The position numbers and the translations under genes are program-made. The notes below the pieces were generated by a model. That model ran no database searches and was not told the origin of the DNA. It saw only the letters and a list, made by a program, of their open reading frames with translations. A stretch of 64,000 nt of DNA from Solea solea. Taxonomy: Eukaryota > Chordata > Actinopteri > Pleuronectiformes > Soleidae. This document shows, piece by piece, positions 1-9,500 of this stretch; the first letter of the stretch is position 1, and the number at the start of each line of letters is the position of its first letter. The stretch is taken from assembly GCF_958295425.1 (NCBI RefSeq), contig NC_081135.1:22948180-23012179 (forward strand). Direction: 5' to 3'.

Positions 1-26
1 ACACACACACACACACACACACACAG
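1..26. repeat. (AC)n microsatellite
   Basis: The window opens inside a pure AC dinucleotide tract whose left end is not visible. It lies in an itga6 intron upstream of the transmembrane exon. The rest of 27-387 shows no exon or recognisable element. Confidence 0.95.
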
Positions 27-387
27 TCAGGCAAAGTGAAGCAAGTTTTGCTGTGATGGTATTATTTAGTACTCAGATTTAAGTAATTATATTTGTACTC
101 AGTCAGAAAAAGGTGGCATTGGTGCATCCCTAAACAGAAGTGATTTTCTTAAACCTTGGTAAAAGAGTGGGATATGGGCCTATAACTTTTGAATTCAATT
201 AAGTAAACAGGAATATGTTTTCATTTAATGTTGCAAGATGTTTTCTCTTTTTTTACATTTTGATGAATTTCTTAAGAAATAATGCAGAGATCATTATGGG
301 AAATGGGGGGAAACAATCAAGAATATGTACAGTGACAGTCAACTGTGTATTACATTGATGTACTCTTACCTTGGCGGTGTTTTGCAG

Positions 388-513
388 GTGACAGTGGCAG
401 TGTCCCCAGAAAGCACAGTAGCGCAGTATGGCGGAGTCCCCTGGTGGATCATACTGGTGGCTGTTCTCGCAGGCATCATGATTCTGGCTTTGCTGGTGTT
501 TCTGCTCTGGAAG
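388..513 (+). CDS. itga6: itga6 transmembrane exon
   Basis: A 126-nt phase 0/0 exon of 42 codons. It holds about 17 juxtamembrane ectodomain residues, then a hydrophobic helix of roughly 23 residues (WIILVAVLAG...LLVFLLW) and a terminal Lys. The acceptor is at 385-387 and the donor at 514. It is spliced either to tail exon A or to tail exon B. Confidence 0.93.
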
Positions 514-1282
514 GTGAGTACGAGGCAGCCGTATCTTCATGTCGTCCATGTCTGGTATGAAACAGGAGACAACAGTGGTTGGAAAATGGGACAAAGACCG
601 TGGACTTTATTAAAGTCTGATATTTGGATGGTTGATATTTATTTGAAGAGATTAAACAATATATTAAACAATGACAAGAGAAATAACGCACCATGCAAGG
701 AAGGCAAGAAGCCCTCTACCTGATTAATGTTAAAATGTAACAAAATTAGAAGACACAGAATGCAGTAAATAACAGATTATCCACAACAGAAACAAAATAA
801 AAAATATATATAATAAAATGTATGTAAAATGTAAATATCAAGATAAAAGCAAAAAACACTTTATCCTGCACATGAGGCCTGGGGTCGCTGGAGCAAATAC
901 AGAGACGAACAACCATTCACTCCCACATTCACACCTTCAGGCAAACGTAGTAGTGTCCAATGAACCTCTGCATGTTTTTGGACGGTGAGAGGAAACTGGA
1001 CAAAACTGGAGTACCCGGACAAAACCCACACAGAGCTGCGTGCTAGCCACATCTCCGCCGTGTTGCCCCTATAGAGTAATTTGGCCTTTTTAATCCAATA
1101 GAATTGTAAACAAACAAATACATGAACAAAAAGACAGCATTTACATTAACTATTAGACCAAATTATTATTAGCGCCTCCTGCGCTGAAGTGAACTATTTC
1201 ATGAAAAGCTGGTTGTCTGTTTCAATAGATGACTTCTTTGTAGCAGGCAGTTCAGTTGTCTAAGGTTGTGAAGAAATGGGGA

Positions 1283-1313
<31 letters not shown>

Positions 1314-2271
1314 CTGTATATATATATATATATGTATATATATATACATATAAATATATATATATTTTTTTTATTTTAAATGTTCATGGTCATTTGAAAG
1401 AAGTGAACACTACCACATGTTTGTAGGTGATGTGGCCATCTGAGTGCTCATCATCACCACTGATTGACTTTGTAACTCTTAACCATCCATAACCCTTACT
1501 CCTCCTCAGTGTGGTTTCTTCAAGAGAGCAACAAAAGACGAATATGATGCTGCATACCACAAGGCAGAGATCCATGTTCAACCCTCTGACAAAGACAAAC
1601 TCTCTGCTGAGGCCTGATTTATACTCTGAACAGGGGTAAAAACAAGCTGTCAGCATGGAGTGTGAATACTGCAGTCACTAACCAACTCACTTTCCTGCCC
1701 AAAACAAGTTCAATCAGACACATATTGTACAAAGCTGGTGATTATCTGGGAACATTTCCATTAAAAGAAAAAAACTCTTTCAGCTTAAATGTAACACGAA
1801 CAAATGAATAGATTTGCTCAGGCTATATTATATATATATATCATTATATATCACACATTTTCTAGAATTTGTACAAATAGGTGTCTCTGAATTTCGCACA
1901 TAAAATAATGTATTTGCTTAATGTTGCTTTGCAGGTGCTTTTGCTGACGCTGCTTTTACTGCTTTAAGTGTCCTGTGCAAACTGCAATGCATGCCTAACA
2001 GTCCTGCACCCCTCTGTTGTTTAGTGTGCATACATACAGTATTTATGGCATTCATCAGGTTAAAATGATATATATATATATATATATTTTATATCTTCTT
2101 CCCCAGTGTGGATTCTTCCAACGTTCCAAACAAGACAGCAGCGTTCCTCGTTATCACGCTGTGCGGATAAAGAAGGAAACACCAGAGTATAAAGACGGAA
2201 AAGTGAAGCTCGACACTTTTGAAAAGAAGCAGTGGATGACGACTTGGATTGACAACGATAGCTATTTGTGA
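388..2271 (+). CDS. itga6: Integrin alpha-6, C-terminal end (partial gene)
   Basis: Only the last exons are in the window: 388-513, then alternatively 1510-1617 (tail A) or 2107-2271 (tail B). The gene enters from the left edge. Integrin alpha-6 pairs with beta-1 or beta-4 as a laminin receptor at the basal plasma membrane and in hemidesmosomes. The first exon encodes the end of the extracellular stalk (STVAQYGGVPWW) and a single hydrophobic membrane helix ending LLVFLLWK. Each tail exon begins with the Cys-Gly-Phe-Phe membrane-proximal motif shared by integrin alpha chains. All junctions are phase 0 with good acceptors (TTTGCAG, CTCCTCAG, TTCCCCAG) and donor AAG|GTGAGT. The pair of tails, one like mammalian alpha-6A and one like alpha-6B, separates it from alpha-3 and alpha-7, although those are the closest relatives. 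The downstream neighbours agree with ITGA6 synteny. Confidence 0.93.
870..1065 (-). repeat. Interspersed LINE/SINE-type fragment
   Basis: Read on the minus strand, this stretch has the fish repeat signature of a GGTTTTGTCCGGGTACTCC-like segment, then a purine-rich run, CCAAAAACATGCAGAGG, and a GTGAATGGTTGT segment. The same order of words is found on the plus strand at 60393-60716. It is intronic in itga6 and carries no ORF of note. The family name is not resolved from sequence alone. Confidence 0.6.
1287..1370. repeat. (TA)n/(TATATG)n AT-rich microsatellite
   Basis: Two long TA runs with short interruptions (ACTG, TGTA, CATA), followed by a T-rich stretch, about 140 bp upstream of itga6 tail exon A. 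Confidence 0.95.
1510..1617 (+). CDS. itga6: itga6 alternative tail exon A
   Basis: This exon encodes a 35-residue cytoplasmic tail starting CGFFKRATKDEYDAAYHKAE and ending LSAEA, then TGA. It resembles the mammalian alpha-6A tail, which also starts CGFFKR and has a YHKAEIH core. The acceptor CTCCTCAG precedes 1510. After the stop, a donor-like GG|GTAAAA at 1636 would close a 126-nt exon, close to the size of the mammalian A exon. Inclusion puts the stop here, so exon B becomes 3'UTR. Skipping gives isoform B. Confidence 0.88.
   Translation, partial: CGFFKRATKDEYDAAYHKAEIHVQPSDKDKLSAEA
2069..2090. repeat. (TA)n tract before exon B
   Basis: A TA run sits only about 17 nt before the exon B acceptor (ATCTTCTTCCCCAG). 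It therefore occupies the branch-point interval of that intron. A shorter TA run lies at 1828-1851. Confidence 0.9.
2107..2271 (+). CDS. itga6: itga6 alternative tail exon B (terminal exon)
   Basis: This exon encodes 54 residues starting CGFFQRSKQDSSVPRYHAVR and ending with an EKKQWMTTW...DNDSYL segment, then TGA. It is clearly the alpha-6B type tail (SVPRYHAVRI and KKQW...W cores). The integrin GFFKR signature reads GFFQR here, whereas exon A keeps GFFKR. The acceptor is TTCTTCCCCAG. Confidence 0.92.
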   Translation, partial: CGFFQRSKQDSSVPRYHAVRIKKETPEYKDGKVKLDTFEKKQWMTTWIDNDSYL

Positions 2272-2860
2272 TTCATCTGTTTAAATTATTTGTTCGGCTG
2301 GATTTAACGAATAATATCAAGGCACAAATATACTGTAATTTGTTTTTCCTTTGAACACGATGCTCAGTGATTTAACTGAGGTAGCTGGTTTCAGGCCACT
2401 GTACTGTATAGTTTATGAACTTTTTTGTATTTTAAGTTTTGTATATATTTAAATACTTACACACTGTATATTTATTTTTTGCTTTAAAAAAAAGATGCAG
2501 CCAAAGTTTACTAATGTTTGTATGAAGTTGTACAGTCTTTGCAAGGAAGGTACAGCTCAGCGTAATGTGAATGTAAATCAGTTACATTTTTAAGGTTGTT
2601 TTATAAAAAAAATGTACATTGGTACAATATCATGTCAATAGAGTACAAATGACCACAATCAACTCCAATTGTTGTGGCATTCAGGTAGCATCCACTGTGC
2701 TGTAGGTTATCACTGAAGTATGAAAAACATTCTTTTTTGTCTACATGAATCCAAAGGGAAGTTGGTGCAAAGCAACTGAAATGTGTATTATAGATATAAT
2801 TCAAAGTCAAACTTGTCTCGTTGAATTGTAAAATACAATAAAATGCTTAAAAAGTGATAC
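2272..2860 (+). other. itga6: itga6 3'UTR and poly(A) signal
   Basis: This is AT-rich noncoding sequence after the exon B stop. A canonical AATAAA at 2837-2842 gives a probable 3' end near 2860. From there to about 3147 there is a short intergenic gap with nothing recognisable, between two convergent transcripts. Confidence 0.7.
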
Positions 2861-3147
2861 CATTGTTGAATCCATCTCTTTATGCATGTATACATACATA
2901 CATATATAAAAACAGACCTTTTGTTTTGTCAGAAAAATTAAAAATCAGTTTCATAAAGTTGACAAATTGACTATAATGCAATAAGGGTGGGAAAAGCTAA
3001 AGTCTTACTTACACCTGACAAGCTAAGGAAAGCAATACTTTGCTTTTTTGGCAAGAAACAATGAAACAACAACTTATCTATCATGCCACCCATTTAAAAA
3101 ATTAAAATAAAACCAACATTGCCCTCAATTTAACCTTCATTGAAAGA

Positions 3148-3389
3148 TTTATTTAATCACTCCCTGAACAAGTAAAGCATTTACATGGAAATAAATGACC
3201 ACTTTCACAACTGTATATAAAAACTACTGCGTTGAAAATACCTTGAAAATATTTTAATATCTCTGTATGACCTACAAGTTGGGGAATGCAGTTTGAACAG
3301 AAATTGGGACGATTGCAAATCGATGACATCTTGACTAATGATATTAGCACAATGTTAACGTACACACAGGCCAGTATACTTATTTCGCA
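3148..3389 (-). other. nup62: nup62 3'UTR and poly(A) signal
   Basis: A TTTATT at 3148-3153 reads AATAAA on the minus strand and would end a short 3'UTR after the nup62 stop at 3390. The transcript is tail to tail with itga6, about 300 bp apart. Confidence 0.6.
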
Positions 3390-3548
3390 TCAGTCAAATG
3401 TTAAACGAAAGGTCTTCTCCTGCTCCTTGCGCTGGTTGTCGCACAGTTTGGACACATCCTCCACTCGTCTCTGCAGTAGCACTGAATTCTGGTCGATCCA
3501 CTGTAGAGAATCCATGTGGGCATTGAGAATTTTACAAATCTGCTGCAG
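3390..3548 (-). CDS. nup62: nup62 last coding exon
   Basis: 52 codons plus stop, encoding the end of the coiled-coil region (LQQICKILNAHMDSLQWIDQ, then a charged heptad stretch ending FD). It is separated from the main exon by a 92-bp intron. The human NUP62 coding region is, as I recall, contained in one exon, so this intron is informative about gene history. Confidence 0.9.
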   Translation of the reverse strand: MQQICKILNAHMDSLQWIDQNSVLLQRRVEDVSKLCDNQRKEQEKTFRLTFD

Positions 3549-5374
3549 CTGAAATGGAAAGAAAAAGGGACATTTAAATTTAATTTGAAGCCACAAATGT
3601 AAATGCATTCATTTTTGACAAAAATGTGATTTCAACTTACTGGATCACTGGTGTCTCCTGAGCCACTGGACGTGTTGAGGTGCTCGATAATCTCCTTCAG
3701 GTCCTGGGACATCCTCTTCAGCTGTGCGTCAACATTCTCTGCAAGCTTGTACGTTCTTTCACGCTCTTCATCGGCATTCTGCATGTAGATGGTTCCACTC
3801 TGCTCTTTCACAGATTCCTCAAGCGGGCAAAGTAAGTCCTCCAGCTCCTTCTGTTGGGACAGGATGAAGTCCAGTTCCTGGTTGAGCCTCCTCTGGTCTA
3901 GCTTTACCTTCTCCATCTCTTTATGCAGGGATGTGATCTTCTCTCCATTCTCCACCAACATGCGGTCCCAGGCATTCACCTGAGTTGCCTGCTGTAAGAA
4001 ATGCCTCTCTTGGTCTTCCAGCTCAAGACTCCATTTGTTAATAAGACCCTCTAGCTGGGCATAGGTCATCACTGGAGGAGCTGCAGTTGTGATTGTTGTG
4101 GCTGTGGCAGTTGTTGTGGTGCTTAACCCAGATGCAGATTTGATCCCCAGTGTGAAGCCTGCTGCAGCACCTGTTGCAGCACCTATTGTGGCAGCCACAG
4201 TTGAGGCAGTAGGAACAGGAGCAGAGATGGAGGAGGCGGTAGATGCTCCCAAAGGTTTGAGCATGAAAGCCTGACCTCCACCAGCTGCTGTGGTTGTTGC
4301 AGGAGCAGCGCTTGCTGCTGATGTTGCGACTGAACCCAAAGTGAAGCCTGTGCCTGTTGCAGCAGCAGTAGCTGTGGTGAAAGGTGCTGCAAAGAGAGAG
4401 GGACCTAGAGATGGAGCTGGGGCTGGAGCTGGTTGGGTCGATGCAGGAGGAGCTGGGGTTGATGACGGTTTAATCCCAAAGGCAAATCCTCCACCTTGAG
4501 TCGCTGTTGTGGCTGCAGCGGTTGAGACTGGCTGAGGCTGGGTGCCCAGTGTGAGGGTGGAGGGAGCAGTGGTACCAAAGCTGAAGCCTCCCCCTGAAGG
4601 GGCAGTAGAGGCAGCAGCTGTGGTCATCTGGACCTTTGTATTTCCAAAACTGAACCCTCCAAAGTTGAGGCCACCTGATGCTGCTGTTGCTGCAGGTGCT
4701 GTTGTGACAGCAAGTTGGGGTTGAGGTTGGAGCTGTGGTTGGAGCTGGGATTGGAGCTGGGATTGCAGCTGAGATTGCAGCTGGGATTGGAGCTGGGATT
4801 GGAGCTGGGATTGGAGCTGGGATTGCAACTGGGATTGCATCTGGGGTTGCATCTGGGGTTGAAGCTGGGGTTGAAGCTGGGGTTGAAGCTGGGGTTGCAG
4901 CTGGGATTGGAGCTGGGATTGGAGCTGGGATTGGAGCTGGGGTGGAGGCTGAGTAGCATTCCCGAAGCTGAAGCCGCCAGCGGCAGCGGTGGTCTGTGAG
5001 GTCAGACCGGCGCCCAGTGCGAACCCTGACCCCGCCGCTGGAACTGCCGTGGAACCCATAGTCATCCCCGCTCCTGCTGTAGTTTGAGCAGGCGTGCCGA
5101 GACCAAATGTAGTGTTGGCGGGGGTGCCAAAAGCAAATCCTCCAGCAGCAGGTGTGCTCTTGGCTGGTGTGCCGAAACTGAAACCGCCGGCGGTGTTAGC
5201 GTTGGCCTGGGTGGGCTGGGTGCCGAAGGCGAAGCCACCACCGGTGGCTGTAGGTGCGGAGCTTGTCATCCCAAAGCCGGTACCAGGGGCGGGTGCGGCT
5301 GCGGCGGCTGTGGTCTTCTGATCTCCGAAGGTAAAAGGAGCAGAAGGCTGCCCGAAGCCAAACCCGGCACTCAT
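3390..5374 (-). CDS. nup62: Nucleoporin p62 (two coding exons)
   Basis: Exons 3641-5374 and 3390-3548 join in phase 0 (GATCCA|gtaagt ... ttccatttcag|CTGCAG) to give 630 residues. Nup62 is a central-channel FG nucleoporin. Its C-terminal helices build the Nup62-Nup58-Nup54 complex, and its FG repeats bind importin-beta-type receptors. Residues 1-~430 are low-complexity A/T/G/P sequence with FG and FxFG motifs (GFGFG, GGFAFG, GGFSFG several times). Residues ~146-221 are a Gln-rich tandem repeat. From ~433 (PPVMTYAQLE) the Nsp1/Nup62 C-terminal coiled-coil region runs to the end (MDSLQWIDQ; ending LTFD). The family is usually near 520-550 residues, and the excess is largely the Q-rich insert. 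The Met chosen is the first in the ORF and starts the typical MSxxFxFG sequence. It could be annotated nup62l in some fish. Confidence 0.93.
4712..4939 (-). repeat. nup62: Coding 12-bp minisatellite in nup62
   Basis: Nineteen consecutive 12-bp units on the minus strand encode Q-L-Q-S / Q-L-Q-P tetrapeptides (two are QMQ variants). It falls between FG-repeat blocks. All six frames are open through most of it, which creates long artefactual ORFs on the plus strand (for example LELGLQLGLEL-type and GAGIGAGIA-type translations). Confidence 0.95.
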
Positions 5375-6570
5375 TTTCTTTGAAAGTGTTCCGAAAGCAG
5401 ATAAACAAAATGGTCACTTCCTCGTTGAATGTCGGTCTCTTTTGGCGGGTCACAACTACAAGTCTGTTCAGCTAAAGTTGCAGAGAAAACCTTTCCTCCT
5501 GCGGTGACGTTTAAGGTGTTAATATTTAATGAAGTTGATCAAAGGATTACCTTGACTTAGATGAGAACCAAAATGTAAACGCACATCTTTCTCAGAAACG
5601 TGGCCCGCAGCCCTCGATGTTTATTCACACAGGCATTTCTGTGGACGGCTACAGGAAGTGACGATGGTTAGGACCAACCATTACGGTCTTGACATGATTG
5701 ACAGATGTACTGTCCAATCACGGCTCCCTCAGGAGCCAAAGCCATATTTAAATGGTTAAACTTTTTTTTTTTTTTTAAAGTAATAGTTCAGTTAGATCAA
5801 CATTTCGATCCACACTCCATACCAGACGGTGGCGGTAATGTACCAAATTGTTGCTTGCCATCCGCCATAAAACCTCAGAAAAGAAGTGCCTCCCAAAGAG
5901 CAAACAGTATTTGAGAGTATACTTTATTTTTATGGGTGCCTTACGAATGCCGATATTAAAGTTACGATCATAAAAGAAGAAATAACGTTATTTTTTTCAG
6001 AAAAGCGGCTATAATGCGGTTTTCTTTTCTGCAAAGTGATACGAAATGCGCCCAATCGATGTCAACATTTTTAAATGCACTGTTTACACAACACATAAAA
6101 TACAAACAAATAGAAAACGTCATCTCCGGCGATACATTTAAATTATATCCTCCATGTTCTACTCTACGCAACAAATAAAATCGATAACATGTTCAATAAT
6201 ATTTCCGGGACAATTAATTTGTTTTTTTCTGTCAAACTGTCCGGACCAAGGTGACTCATCTTGACACTGCTGTGACTCTCTGAATTCAACTGCACCGCCG
6301 AGAACTCCGGTGTAACTGGTATGTTGTTGACATTTCTGCAGTCGGTGCAAAGATTGCACAACAAATAAACTCAACGGCTAACGTAGACTTTTCTGGGGTG
6401 ACTAATGGATGCTCAAATTTCACCAAAGCGCTCGACAATAGGGGCCATTTAGGCTAACGAGTGTACGCGAGCCGCTGAAGTTAGCCGACGAGCTAATGTA
6501 AACAAAGATTATCCACACTGCCACTGTGAGCTGCTGTTAACCTCCATAACTACCAGCAAGATCCGTCAAC
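5375..6570. promoter_or_regulatory. Divergent nup62/pdk1 promoter region
   Basis: The two start codons are back to back, 1.2 kb apart. An AGGAAGTGACG element at 5653-5663 joins an ETS core to a CRE-like half site, a combination common in housekeeping promoters. A second TGACGTTT lies near 5505. A small GC-rich inverted repeat is at 5830-5867, a T run at 5761-5776, and moderately GC-rich sequence at 6290-6560 precedes pdk1. Transcription start sites are not determined, and a 5' noncoding exon for either gene cannot be excluded. Confidence 0.55.
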
Positions 6571-9500
6571 ATGAGAATTTTAAGGTTTCTGAGGAGCAGC
6601 GTGTCCATAGGAAAGGACATAGACTATTATTCCAAATTCTCTCCGTCACCTCTGTCAATGAAGCAGTTTCTGGATTTTGGTAAGAGGCACAAACACAATC
6701 ACATCCACACAATCACTGAGTGTGTCTGTCTGTCTGTCTATGTATCCATCCATCCATCCATCCAGCCATCCAGGGCTGAACTAATCCACACGTATCAAAA
6801 AACAAAAGTCAAAAGTAATAATGAACAGGAAAGTCCATCTTTCTGTGTTGTGACTGAGCACAAATAGTGCCACGGAACATTTGCACATGTTGATCAGAAC
6901 AGTCTCTTTCAAACAGGTAAAAATGCAGTCATTTCAGTTCATCAAGCTTTTGAGCACAGCTGCAATGATTAGTCTGTATGTGTTAACAAAGTTAATCAAC
7001 AACTAGTTTGATAAGTGATAACTGAAGGATTATGTATGTCAAGGTTGGGGGATCTGGGGCAGTGTCATACTCAGCCTGTCTGTAATTTAGCTTTGTGACA
7101 GCAACAGGGGGATGACGTAATGATACACACATTTTTTTGTGTCACATCATTCACGTACCACTTTTCCTAGAAAATCGATTGAGAAAGTGTTTATAGATGA
7201 AATAACCAAACAAAATTTTTCTTTTAGCTTCTCTTTGTCTCGGGGTCACCACAGACCCTAGACAAACCCGCCCAGTTATCCAGGCTTGTGGCCAGCATTA
7301 CCTCCCGTAATCCAGATTAAAAGAAGTTCACAATAATGATAGAAAACTGACCGGTTTGGTTTAACAAATTTTAACAAAGTATAAGTAAATGGTTTAGTTT
7401 CTTTTTTGTTGGTTGCCCAATTCTTGAGACAGCAAATATTGACACACTCATAATCAACAATAGCAATATTGTGATAACATGTCATCCAATTTTTTGGGGA
7501 TTGTTGATCTTTTGGTTCTTTTTCACTGTCCAGGTTCAGAAAATGCTTGTGAGAAAACATCGTTCACCTTCCTCAGACATGAGTTGCCTGTGAGGTTGGC
7601 AAATATCATGAAAGAGATCAACTTGTTGCCAGACAATTTGCTGAGGACTCCATCAGTCCGGTTGGTCCAGAGTTGGTATGTAGTATTCTTTCTTTTCCTA
7701 GTCAATTCTCAAATTACAGTAAAGCCAGCTCCTCCCAACAGAGACAGTGTTTTATATTGTTTATTTTCCTCTCAGGTACTTGCAAAGCCTTCAGGAGATC
7801 CTGGAGTTCAAAGACAAAAATGCGGACGATGAGAAAGTCTCATACGAGTGAGTAGAGCGAAACACACACTGTGTTTTATTTCTTTGATTTAATCAGTGGA
7901 AAAGCTCAGCTGCTACATATGAATCATCATGTCTTCACCTAGTTTCACAGACGCTGTGATAAAAATCAGAAATCGGCACAATGACGTGATCCCCACCATG
8001 GCTCAGGGGGTTGTGGAGTACAAAGAGACGTACGGCACAGACCCGGTCGTCAGCCAAAATGTTCAGTATTTCCTGGATCGTTTCTACATGAGCCGGATAT
8101 CCATCAGGATGCTGCTCAACCAGCACAGTGAGTAAAAATACAACGTCAGATTTTGTGTGATTTTTTTTTCATCAAGACTCAAGAGTATCAAGACTCACAG
8201 GATTGTGTTTGCATCATGACTTGGCATTTGGGTTCTCCTGATCACAACCGGGTTTTGTGGAAACCAAACCCTGTGTTTCTCCCTGTGGCATGTTTTTGTT
8301 ATTGTGTTTTGCTATCATGAGAAAAAAAAAACCATGATACACTGTATCGAACCAAAACCACATTCATAACCAGAAGATGTTTTTTTTGTAACCCTCATTT
8401 CCTAATTTTGGACAAAAGCATTACAAGCAATTAAAAACACTGTTCAGAAACATAAGCTCACATTTATCTGTGGTTTTGCACAAGCATAAAATGTCAACTT
8501 CTGATCTTGGCTTTATTTCAGTAGGACTGAAACGACTCCACATGACTAAACATGTATTCTTCTCATGTGCGGTGTACACTCATGTCTGTTTTCTAAAATA
8601 ACGCATGGCACTGTTTTATATGTTGGCATCCCTGTGGATTTTTCTCTCAGCACTCCTCTTTGGTGGGAAGGTGAAGGTGAACCCCGCGCATCCCAAACAG
8701 ATTGGCAGTATTGATCCGCACTGTCGTGTCAGTGACGTCATCAGAGGTTAGAACACAAACATTTGATGGGCAAAAAAAAAAAGAAGTCACTGAGATATTC
8801 ACGCGTCTTCTCTGTTCTTCCGATTTTCCTCTTTGCAGATGCATACGAGAACGCACGGAATCTCTGCGACCGATATTACATGAACTCTCCGGAGCTGATT
8901 ATGGACGAATTCAATGGTAATTTGTTAGATTTGGTTTGATATTTAGACATTAATGCTAAGCACAGTCACACAGTTATGAATAATGTATATTACAGGCATA
9001 CAGTATACATTCTGTTTTCAAAATCAGAATACCTAATTAATTCCCCAGGGGGAAATTGATTTTGTTAACATTTGCTCCTTCAGAAGTGGAATAACACTCG
9101 GGAATCAGATGAACAAGTTTAGCAACAGAAAACATGAAATATAAAAACACAAGAAATATGTGCTTAGTAAGAAATATGACCCTTTTATTATTATTGTTTC
9201 TTTTATAATAGCATTCATAAATAACTTAATGTCAGAATAACAAAACAATCAACTCTCTTATAATCCCGACAGCTAAAGAGGAGGGGAAGCCCATCTCCAT
9301 GGTCTATGTCCCATCTCATTTATATCATATGGTGTTTGAGCTTTTTAAGGTAAGCTATGGTTGTTGTTGTTGTTGTTGTTGTTTTTCCTCATTCATCCCA
9401 AACGTCTTCTAACTCCAAACAGGTTGACTCTGACGTGTATCTCGATAAGCACAGCCTCTTTCTTCTGGCAAATTACTCTTGCACATTCTGCACTGTGTTT

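Noticed and set aside
4715..4999. Long plus-strand ORFs of LELGL- and GAGIG-type repeats
   Set aside because: They are antisense shadows of the 12-bp coding minisatellite in nup62; the minus frame has the recognisable protein.
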